Of a DNA stretch of 14,467 nt, positions 8,777-14,467 are shown one piece after another (positions within the stretch are counted from its first letter, which is position 1; each line of letters opens with the position of its first letter). The translations under genes and the position numbers were made by a program. The notes beneath the pieces are model-generated. The model searched no databases and was not told the origin of the DNA. It was given only the letters and a program-made list of their open reading frames with translations. Source of the stretch: Mycobacterium sp. (GTDB lineage Bacteria; Actinomycetota; Actinomycetes; Mycobacteriales; Mycobacteriaceae); assembly GCA_019246375.1 (NCBI GenBank), contig JAFAQO010000563.1, forward strand, positions 1-14,467, in the 5' to 3' direction.

Positions 8777-8880
8777 TCGGATTGCCTCACCGAGTCGTAG
8801 TCATCATTCGTTTTACCCGAAGCGCCTATCGATCCCGGCATTTTGGGCCGAAGTACGATAGCCACTGGCTGCGCCGGCCG

Positions 8881-10287
8881 TCAGTCGCGGATGAAGCCCT
8901 TGTTGCGCATCAGGAAGTCCGCCAGGAACCCGTCATGCGGGATTTCGGGTGCGTCGTGGTAACTGGGATAGTGACCGCAATAAACGTTGCTCACCGTCGG
9001 CTCGGCGAGCAGCTCGTCGATCAGGGCTTCGTCGCTAGTGATCGCGTTGAGGACGAGCGAATGCCGCAACGGGTCTATGCCATCGGCCCGCGACCACGGC
9101 GCGATCCAGACGCACGGGAACGGCAACTCGACGTTGAGCGTGTCAACGTCCGGCTTGGCCAGAAGATGCACAGCCGGGCGCAGCGCGGCGCAATCGTCAC
9201 CCACGTCGGCGACCACCTGATCGGCGCCGAGAACCGGCGTCGTCCCCGCGGCCTTGGCCGCAAGATAGCTTGCCAACGTCTGCGCCTTCTCGCTGCTTTG
9301 AACCGGCAGAACCGCTCGCTCGTCTCCCACGGGCAGCGGCACGATCGCCGACAACCGTTCGGAGATCGCATCCGCCAGCGGGAAGGGATCGCCCTCATAG
9401 AGGAGCGCTGTGGTGTTCACGCACGCCATTCCGCCCAGCTTTGTGATCGAGTCGACGATGATCTCGAGGTAGTCGAGCCAATCCTGGTCGGCGGTAATGA
9501 GGATCTTGCTGCATCCTGGTCCGTTGACGAACACCAGCGGATCGCTGTCGTATTTGCTGACGACGTTTCGCTCGCCGTAGACAATGGCCAGGTCGGCGGA
9601 GCGAACGATTTCGTCGACTGCGCCATGATCGGTGGGCAGATATGCGACGTGTTCGGGCGGGAAGCCCGCCTGTCGCAATGCGTGGACCAGCCGGTGCGCG
9701 GTGAACGGCTCGCGGCGCGACGGGCGGACGGCCACCCGGTATCCCAGCGCGAGCGCCTGCGGCCAAACGGCGTGAACGCCAGGGCCGTTACCGGCGGCGT
9801 GCACGGCGAGCACTTCCCCGCGACGCGCCCATACCGCAGCACCGCCGCGGGTGCGTTCTTCACGCCAGTCTTGCGCCGCACCCGCCGGCTGTGCCGGCCG
9901 CACCGCGTCGAACGCGGACGCAACAGCGTCGACCACGCTGCGGGCTCCGGCGCGGGTCACCGAGATCGGCAGTCCGCAGACCCGGCTGGCGAGACCGACG
10001 TAGGCCTCAAAGTTCAGTCCGCCGATCACCGCGGTCGCGAAAGTGTGGGCGGCATCGGCGAGCGCGGCTTGGCGCTGTGGCGCGGGCAACGGCCGCGTTT
10101 TGCGTTGCCCGCTGATGGTACGGGAAACATACAACGGCGGTGCGATGCTGAGCTCGGCAACCGGTATACCGGAGGCGCAGGTGATGACCTCGCGGTTACG
10201 GGTTCGGTACGGGCCGTTCGGGCCGAGGGCATCGAGAGGCACTAAACTCTCTGTGCGGCTTGGATTGTGGTACATCGCTGACGCCAT
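8881..10287 (-). CDS. LuxC-like acyl reductase (aldehyde dehydrogenase superfamily)
   Basis: A 468-residue protein with the aldehyde dehydrogenase fold, of the LuxC branch, which reduces an activated acyl group to an aldehyde with NADPH through a thioester on cysteine. The likely acylated residue is Cys289 in KLGGMACVNTT, close to Cys286 of Vibrio LuxC. The cofactor region is AAGNGPGVHAVWPQAL (about 164-179) with AVRPSRREPFTAHR after it. Glu387 in NVELPFPCVW matches the conserved glutamate segment of the superfamily. The length agrees with LuxC (about 475-480). ATG 10287 lies 2 nt after the stop of the adenylating enzyme, with GAAGG inside that gene's end; a second ATG at 10275 is possible. 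Such tight coupling suggests a physical complex, as for LuxC-LuxE. Fatty or aromatic substrate is not decided by sequence. Confidence 0.85.
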   Translation of the reverse strand: MASAMYHNPSRTESLVPLDALGPNGPYRTRNREVITCASGIPVAELSIAPPLYVSRTISGQRKTRPLPAPQRQAALADAAHTFATAVIGGLNFEAYVGLASRVCGLPISVTRAGARSVVDAVASAFDAVRPAQPAGAAQDWREERTRGGAAVWARRGEVLAVHAAGNGPGVHAVWPQALALGYRVAVRPSRREPFTAHRLVHALRQAGFPPEHVAYLPTDHGAVDEIVRSADLAIVYGERNVVSKYDSDPLVFVNGPGCSKILITADQDWLDYLEIIVDSITKLGGMACVNTTALLYEGDPFPLADAISERLSAIVPLPVGDERAVLPVQSSEKAQTLASYLAAKAAGTTPVLGADQVVADVGDDCAALRPAVHLLAKPDVDTLNVELPFPCVWIAPWSRADGIDPLRHSLVLNAITSDEALIDELLAEPTVSNVYCGHYPSYHDAPEIPHDGFLADFLMRNKGFIRD

Positions 10288-10289
10288 GG

Positions 10290-11381
10290 TCAGTAGACAC
10301 CTTCGATGACGTGTTGGCCCTCGAATGTGGTCACGGGTCTCACCTCGCTGAGCGAGTCGCCAACTTGCCCGGCGGGCCCAGGCATCCGGATTGCGCTATC
10401 GCGTTCCAGATTGTTAGGGATAAACATGCCCTTGCTGATGTGATTCATCACCACCTGAGCGCGTTGTCCGTACGGAACCTCTTCGCCGGTGTCAGGATCG
10501 ACTACCCAGAAAACGACGTACGGCGTGCGCGGATCGAACGTGAACGCCCCGTTATCGATGCGGGTGACCGCTTGTGAAAGAACCATAGTGCTGCCGAAAG
10601 CCATTGTGATCGCGGTGTTCTGGAAGATTTCGCGAAGCAAATCCAGCGTGTCGGCGTCCACGTGCGCGCCGCTGAGTAACAGGTAGCGGATTTTGTCGTT
10701 GACCAAATCCACTACGCGGTCATCGCGGGCAATCGCCTCAAGCAATGGCGGTGTGGTGTGCAGATTTGCGACATTCTGCGTTTGGAGCAGGAACACGGCC
10801 TGCTCGATGACGTGATCGACGTAGGCCGGCACTTCCGCGGCGGCATTGCGGGCGGCGATCTTCTTTACCCAGCGGGGGTCGAGGTCGATCGGGTAGAAAA
10901 CCGAGCCGAGTCGCTCGGAGACCAAACGTGAAAAGTAACCGACACCGTGCGGCCCGCTGGGCATCAGACACAGGAAGCCCTGGCCGCCAAGAAAGCCACC
11001 CTTGGCGAAGTCTTCGGTTTGCCATTCGACAACTTGCGCAATCCAATCCGGCATTTGCACAGTCCGTTTCGGGGCTCCGGTGGTGCCACCGGATTCGAAA
11101 ATCTGCGGCAGAGGTGGCGGTGACCCGTAGCCACGGGGAATGAGATCCTCGACCGGCACCCGTCGCAGTTCGTTCACGAGATTGGGAAACAAACGCAGAT
11201 CGGCGAAAGTGTCGATGTCGGTCAATGGGTTGAAGTTCAGCGTCCGGGCAGTCCTCAGCCAGAAGGGAGAGCCGGTGTCGTTACCGAAGTGCCAAGCTAT
11301 CGCGGCTCTTAGGTAGGCATCGGGGTTTTCAACTGGCACCGTTCTAGGGACATCCAATAGCGAAGAGTCAGCATTGCCCAT
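10290..11381 (-). CDS. Short adenylate-forming enzyme, LuxE/EhpF-like (no C-terminal domain)
   Basis: An ANL-superfamily enzyme that would activate a carboxylic acid as acyl-AMP. The ATP loop ESGGTTGAPKR is at about 96-106, and an FGSTM segment (262-266) stands where most family members have YGxTE. The protein stops soon after GQVGDS (338-343), so the mobile C-terminal domain is naturally absent. At 363 residues it matches LuxE and EhpF (41 kDa) in size. EhpF was proposed in the literature to work with a reductase, EhpG, converting a phenazine carboxylate to an aldehyde through an adenylate. I chose ATG 11381 because AGGA (11393-11390) lies 8 nt upstream. An ATG at 11447 would add 22 residues but has no ribosome site. 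The stop is 2 nt from the LuxC-like start, so the pair is surely co-translated. Confidence 0.85.
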   Translation of the reverse strand: MGNADSSLLDVPRTVPVENPDAYLRAAIAWHFGNDTGSPFWLRTARTLNFNPLTDIDTFADLRLFPNLVNELRRVPVEDLIPRGYGSPPPLPQIFESGGTTGAPKRTVQMPDWIAQVVEWQTEDFAKGGFLGGQGFLCLMPSGPHGVGYFSRLVSERLGSVFYPIDLDPRWVKKIAARNAAAEVPAYVDHVIEQAVFLLQTQNVANLHTTPPLLEAIARDDRVVDLVNDKIRYLLLSGAHVDADTLDLLREIFQNTAITMAFGSTMVLSQAVTRIDNGAFTFDPRTPYVVFWVVDPDTGEEVPYGQRAQVVMNHISKGMFIPNNLERDSAIRMPGPAGQVGDSLSEVRPVTTFEGQHVIEGVY

Positions 11382-11464
11382 GCTCTCGATCCTGTCGCAT
11401 CCCCGACTGGCCAGGCAATCGTCCTTCGCCCAACTTTGTGCCAACATTTTTCGATGGCGCGGTT

Positions 11465-12316
11465 TCAGCGTGAAGCCAGTTCGGCAAAGTAGTCCTTGAG
11501 CGATCGAGGCTCACGGCCGAGGATTGCGCGCAAGGTTAATGCGTTGCCGCCCGGCAAACCGTGCCGATCGTAGTGAGCCATCATGCGCGTCATGCCATCG
11601 CGGAATGGCCCTTCAGGCAGTTGTGACGCGAACTGATTTAAGGGTATCTGCACTGTGGTGACCGGCCGTCCGAGAACCTCGCTGAGGATCGCGGCGGTGT
11701 CGTAGCTATCCAACATTCCGGGTGCGCACAGCTCGAATGTGCCGTAGCTGAGCTCGTTGCCGGTCATCGCGATGGCTGCGACCTCGGCGACGTCGCGGTA
11801 GTCCACCGAGCACATCTTGGCCGACAGGGAGTAAGGCTGAGACAACCGGTCGTGCTCAATGATGTCTTGCCAGGACCGCTCGAAATTCTGCATGAACCTG
11901 GCCGGCTGCAGCACCGTGAAATCGAGCTGTGAGCTGTACAGGGCCTCTTCGACCGGTAGCTTGGCGGCGGCGTGGTTCGTCATCGCCGAGATCGACGGAT
12001 GAATGACGCCGGAAAAGACGAACTTTCGCACACCGGCTGCTCGAGCGGCATCGACGATCGCTACGCCCATCAGTGCCTCCCCGGCCGCGTGCGCCGGGCC
12101 GATATGAAAGACACCGTCCATTCCGGCTACCGCGTCCGGGAGGGTGGCCGGTTCGGTGAGATCAGCGATAACGACCTCGTCCGCGCCGTTATCGCGTGCC
12201 ACCTGTGCCCGCTCCTCACTGCGAACCAAAGCACGCACCGCAACACCACGGCTTTTCAATTCCCGCAGTACCCGGTGAGCATGGCGTCCGGTAGCACCGA
12301 CCATCAGGACCCGCAT
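11465..12316 (-). CDS. NmrA-type NAD(P)-binding protein (atypical SDR)
   Basis: A 283-residue Rossmann-fold protein of the NmrA/atypical SDR group, which includes NADPH-quinone reductases, isoflavone-reductase-like enzymes and non-catalytic redox sensors. The N-terminus MRVLMVGATGRHAHR holds the cofactor loop. The usual GxxGxxG reads G7-A-T-G10-R-H-A13, so the third glycine is alanine. Residues such as VRKFVFSGVIHPSI and TVLQPARFMQNF are typical of the family. The catalytic YxxxK of classical SDRs is not seen. ATG 12316 has GGAGAA (12327-12322) 5 nt upstream. It sits 30 nt after the preceding SDR and before the adenylating enzyme, inside the operon. It may act on an unsaturated or quinone-like intermediate, or only sense NADP(H); I cannot choose. 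Confidence 0.85.
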   Translation of the reverse strand: MRVLMVGATGRHAHRVLRELKSRGVAVRALVRSEERAQVARDNGADEVVIADLTEPATLPDAVAGMDGVFHIGPAHAAGEALMGVAIVDAARAAGVRKFVFSGVIHPSISAMTNHAAAKLPVEEALYSSQLDFTVLQPARFMQNFERSWQDIIEHDRLSQPYSLSAKMCSVDYRDVAEVAAIAMTGNELSYGTFELCAPGMLDSYDTAAILSEVLGRPVTTVQIPLNQFASQLPEGPFRDGMTRMMAHYDRHGLPGGNALTLRAILGREPRSLKDYFAELASR

Positions 12317-12346
12317 CAGCGTTCTCCAGTCTTAAGTGCCCGTTGA

Positions 12347-13123
12347 TCAGCTTTTGCGGGCGTGGGTGACCCCGGCGGTGATCGCCTCGTTGAAGGCGGG
12401 GTAAATGTCGTCGAAGACTCCGTCGCGCTCGGCGAATCGGAACCGCTTGGCCCGTTCTACGACGATCTCGTCAGCCTGCGGCTGAGCCTGCAACAGGCTC
12501 ATCGTCTCGCTGACGTACTCATCCAACGGCATTGCCTTTACGTCGAATCCGCGCTCGCCCTGCAGCGCGGTTTGCACCTGCGGCGGAATTACTTCGATCA
12601 CCTGGATGGAGGTCTCGCGAAGTTGAAACCGCAGGGACTGAGTGTAGGAATGCATCGCCGCCTTGGTGGCGCAATACGTCGGTGTCAGCGCGCTGGGCAT
12701 GAAGGCCAGACCGGACGTGACGTTGACGATCGCCGCGTGCGGCTGCCGCAGCAGCCCGGGCAGCAATGCGGCGGTAAGCCGGATCGGACCGAGCAGGTTG
12801 ATCGCGACTGTCTCCTCGGCTGCGCCAAGGTCTCCGATAGTGAGGTCCTCGACGTGCTGTACGCCAGCATTGTTGATTACCACATTGAGCTCCAAATGGC
12901 GCTCGGCGATTTCTGCGGCGAATCGCTCGATGTCGAGGGGGTCACTCTGATCGAGCGTGAAGTACCCCATTCCCGGATTCGCGTCCGCCACAGCCTGTAG
13001 CGGCTCACGGCGTCGGCCTGCAATCACGACGTCGTTACCCAGCTGATGGAAAGATTCGGCCAGGCCGCGACCGATTCCGGTGCCGCCGCCGGTCACCAGG
13101 ATTGTGTTGCCCGTCGTTTGCAT
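12347..13123 (-). CDS. Classical SDR oxidoreductase
   Basis: A 258-residue short-chain dehydrogenase with all family landmarks: TGGGTGIG cofactor loop at 11-18, NNAG at 84-87, Ser137 in VTSGLAF, Tyr150 and Lys154 in YCATK. The C-terminal half carries an IPPQVQTAL segment where many SDRs have PGxVxT, as in DltE-like bacterial SDRs. The reading frame extends to 13159, but the start is almost certainly ATG 13123, because AAGGAGG (13137-13131) lies 7 nt upstream and the cofactor fold begins at once. It follows the upstream SDR stop by 35 nt. The substrate is unknown; membership in the acyl-reduction operon suggests a carbonyl or alcohol intermediate of that pathway. Confidence 0.92.
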   Translation of the reverse strand: MQTTGNTILVTGGGTGIGRGLAESFHQLGNDVVIAGRRREPLQAVADANPGMGYFTLDQSDPLDIERFAAEIAERHLELNVVINNAGVQHVEDLTIGDLGAAEETVAINLLGPIRLTAALLPGLLRQPHAAIVNVTSGLAFMPSALTPTYCATKAAMHSYTQSLRFQLRETSIQVIEVIPPQVQTALQGERGFDVKAMPLDEYVSETMSLLQAQPQADEIVVERAKRFRFAERDGVFDDIYPAFNEAITAGVTHARKS

Positions 13124-13158
13124 GACGATCCCTCCTTCGCGGTTCGTGCGGGCCGGCA

Positions 13159-14049
13159 TTACACGGGAAGCGTTGTACCCGTTTCTTGTTCGGCGAACCC
13201 AAACACCTTCGCGGCTAATTCGTAATCACACGCGACAGCGGATCGGCCGATCAATACGGGACCGCCTTTCAGGCCGAACCGGCCGTCGACGCCCACGTAG
13301 CTGCCGGGCGGAATCGGCTCGCTGATGCAGTAGAGCGTAGGCGCCGCTCCTTCGTCGATGTCGTTCCCGAAGACGTTTGCCAGTGCCCTGACCGCTCGAT
13401 GTGCAGCCGCCATCAGTGGCTTGTCGGACAAGTGGGACAAATTCGAGGCGACCCAGCCTGGGTGGGTGAGTTGCGTGACGACTGGCGAGCGCGCCACCCG
13501 CAACCGGCGGTCCAGTTCGAGGCCCCACAGCATCACCGCAAGTTTCGAACGCGCGTACGCCCCCACCGCCGACCATCTGTGCGATCGCAAGTGCATGTCG
13601 TCGATCCGCAAGGTCGCCGATCTGTGAGCTTCAGATCCGACGTTGATGATCTGGGAGCGCACTCGCCCGAACAGCAGGTTGGTCAAGGCGAAGGGCCCCA
13701 AGAAGTTGGTGCCAATGGTCACCTCAAAGCCATCCGCGGTGTCGGCGCGGTTCTGGCTGAGGCCGCCGGCATTGTTGATCAAGATGTCGACGTCATCGTC
13801 GAGCAGTTCGGGGAACGCCCGAACCGACGACAGGTCGGCCAGGTCCAGTTTGGCAACCGAGGTGGAACCGCCAATCTCGGCAGCGCGCTGGGCACCCAAG
13901 TCGGTGTTGCGGACGGCCAGGATCACATGTGCGCCCGTGCGTGCGAGAGCACGTGCGGTCGCGAGGCCCACCCCGTTGGTCGCCCCGGTCACGACGACGC
14001 GCTTGCCAGTCAGGTTGCCGAGCCGGCTCGGCGACCACGCTGTCGTCAC
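13159..14049 (-). CDS. Retinol-dehydrogenase-like SDR oxidoreductase
   Basis: First gene of the minus-strand operon: a 296-residue SDR. The cofactor loop TGATNGVG is at 21-28, NNAG at 92-95, Ser139 in INVGSEAH, and Tyr165 and Lys169 in YARSK. The pattern of NNAG, then INVGSEAH, an AYARSKLA helix and the HPGWV segment is that of the retinol dehydrogenase/WWOX/protochlorophyllide-reductase-like branch, whose members act on lipophilic alcohols, aldehydes or ketones. GTG 14049 lacks a good ribosome site but has TAGTCT 6 nt upstream, consistent with a leaderless transcript that starts at the GTG. It is divergent from a methyltransferase gene across 23 bp. Its stop is followed after 35 nt by the next SDR. 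Confidence 0.9.
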   Translation of the reverse strand: MTTAWSPSRLGNLTGKRVVVTGATNGVGLATARALARTGAHVILAVRNTDLGAQRAAEIGGSTSVAKLDLADLSSVRAFPELLDDDVDILINNAGGLSQNRADTADGFEVTIGTNFLGPFALTNLLFGRVRSQIINVGSEAHRSATLRIDDMHLRSHRWSAVGAYARSKLAVMLWGLELDRRLRVARSPVVTQLTHPGWVASNLSHLSDKPLMAAAHRAVRALANVFGNDIDEGAAPTLYCISEPIPPGSYVGVDGRFGLKGGPVLIGRSAVACDYELAAKVFGFAEQETGTTLPV

Positions 14050-14055
14050 GCTCTG

Positions 14056-14061
14056 AGACTA
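14056..14061 (-). promoter_or_regulatory. Candidate -10 of the SDR operon (leaderless)
   Basis: On the minus strand TAGTCT is followed by 6 nt and then the GTG start at 14049. A TANNNT hexamer 6-7 nt before a start codon is the layout of leaderless mycobacterial transcripts. It shares two base pairs with the opposite-strand hexamer at 14060-14065. No -35 box is evident. Confidence 0.45.
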
Positions 14062-14065
14062 ACCT
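14060..14065 (+). promoter_or_regulatory. Candidate -10 of the methyltransferase gene (leaderless)
   Basis: TAACCT lies 7 nt before the ATG at 14073, where no ribosome-binding site is visible; transcription would begin at or next to the A of the start codon. It overlaps the divergent hexamer at 14056-14061, so polymerase could hardly occupy both at once. Confidence 0.45.
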
Positions 14066-14072
14066 CGTCCGG

Positions 14073-14467
14073 ATGACCGATGAGAACACCACGTTGCCTC
14101 CCGCGTTGCGCAGGACGCTAGAGCTGCTCGCCGATCCGCCGGCGAAGGCCGAAGTCACCAAGGGCTATCTCGATCTGCTGGGCGCGGGACCCATCGCGGA
14201 CGCCGCTGCGGCGCAGAACACGGGCCGGGCCCAAACGTGGTTCACATTGCCGGTCGTGGCACTGCTCTACGACAACACCCAAGCCGTTTTACGCAAGCTC
14301 CTCCCCGCGTTTCGACCGCCAATCGAGTGGTTGAACATCCCGACCGGCGGCGTAGTTCTGGATGTCGGCTGCGGTCCCGCTAGCGTAACCGCGTTGTTGG
14401 CGCGGGCGACGGGCCCCGACGGGCTCGCCTTGGGTCTGGACTTCTCCGAGGCGATGCTGGCGCGCGC
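14073..14467 (+). CDS. SAM-dependent class I methyltransferase (N-terminal part; runs off window)
   Basis: The first 131 residues of a methyltransferase that would transfer a methyl group from S-adenosylmethionine to an unknown acceptor. Motif I appears as VVLDVGCGPASVTALLA (94-110), with alanine where many members have a third glycine (GCGPG). The acidic post-I segment GLDFSEAM is at 121-128. About 90 residues precede motif I, containing an N-terminal helical stretch (YLDLLGAGPIADAAAAQ) that I do not recognise. The frame is open at the right edge. ATG 14073 fits a leaderless start. It is divergent from the SDR operon over only 23 bp, which hints at linked control and perhaps a shared pathway, but it could equally be an unrelated neighbour. 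Confidence 0.82.
   Translation, partial: MTDENTTLPPALRRTLELLADPPAKAEVTKGYLDLLGAGPIADAAAAQNTGRAQTWFTLPVVALLYDNTQAVLRKLLPAFRPPIEWLNIPTGGVVLDVGCGPASVTALLARATGPDGLALGLDFSEAMLAR

Larger units (their letters stand above)
7749..14049 (-). other. Probable operon: carboxylate activation and reduction with three SDRs and an NmrA protein
   Basis: Six intact minus-strand genes and one fragment run head to tail, with gaps in transcription order of 35, 30, 83, 2 and 104 nt and then a 1-nt overlap. The 83 becomes 17 if the longer start of the adenylating enzyme is used. No terminator-like hairpin with a T tract separates them. The core is the adenylating enzyme plus LuxC-like reductase; the other intact genes are all NAD(P)-binding oxidoreductases. 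No luciferase, thioesterase, regulator or transporter gene belongs to it. The 104-nt gap at 8777-8880 leaves room for an extra promoter or processing site. Confidence 0.7.

Noticed and set aside
8826..8861. Nested inverted repeats (CTATCG/CGATAG around CGGC/GCCG) between the LuxC-like and SDR genes, considered as a terminator
   Set aside because: The outer arms are 6 bp over a 24-nt gap, the inner stem is only 4 bp, and no T tract follows on either strand.
8755..10245. Long open frame (about 496 codons) on the plus strand, antisense to the LuxC-like gene
   Set aside because: It is Arg- and Asp-rich with no family motif, lies opposite a gene with clear catalytic residues and correct length, and is the usual artefact of high-GC codon bias.
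13124..13159. Longer start of the classical SDR at the TAATG overlap with the upstream stop
   Set aside because: The strong AAGGAGG site 7 nt before ATG 13123 and the cofactor fold starting immediately after it favour the shorter form.

Overview
The window is high-GC actinobacterial DNA, most likely from a Mycobacterium. The strongest pointers are a roughly 1,620-residue CtpI-type P-type ATPase, a giant form I know only from mycobacteria, and an ECF sigma factor built like mycobacterial SigG. GTG starts, AAGGAGG-type ribosome sites and apparently leaderless starts fit the same group. I see no tRNA, rRNA, CRISPR array, transposase or attachment site.

Left part (1-2700). A truncated short-chain dehydrogenase (SDR, minus strand) leaves the window at base 1. 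It is divergent from a SigG-like ECF sigma factor carrying a C-terminal SnoaL-like domain (738-1685). Their 162-bp shared upstream region holds an 8-bp-arm inverted repeat and a perfect 12-bp palindrome beside a candidate -10 box. An aldo/keto reductase (1713-2699, minus) converges on the sigma gene.

Centre (2861-7714). One large gene, ctpI, encodes an apparently active P-type ATPase in its C-terminal half. That half has all the catalytic motifs, and its M4, M5 and M6 signatures match the Ca2+-site residues of SERCA. The N-terminal half looks like a second, catalytically dead P-type module. It has a heavy-metal-type N-terminal fold without cysteines, a degraded phosphorylation loop and almost no nucleotide-binding domain. 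An ungapped 47-residue match links the two halves.

Right part (7749-14049, all minus). Six intact genes plus one fragment lie head to tail and look like one operon. In transcription order they are a retinol-dehydrogenase-like SDR, a classical SDR, an NmrA-type reductase, a short adenylate-forming enzyme of the LuxE/EhpF kind, a LuxC-like acyl reductase 2 nt behind it, an Acr1-like SDR, and a 53-codon fragment holding only the C-terminal end of an acyl-CoA ligase. The adenylating enzyme and the LuxC-like protein together would turn a carboxylic acid into an aldehyde. The SDRs could then reduce the aldehyde or modify the skeleton. No luciferase genes are present, so this looks like an uncharacterised carboxylate-to-aldehyde (or alcohol) pathway. 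It is the best candidate here for an undescribed system.

Right edge. A SAM-dependent methyltransferase (14073 to beyond the end) is divergent from the operon with only 23 bp between start codons. Two overlapping -10-like hexamers sit in that gap, each at the distance expected for a leaderless transcript. All calls come from reading the sequence and from memory of the families; no database search was possible.
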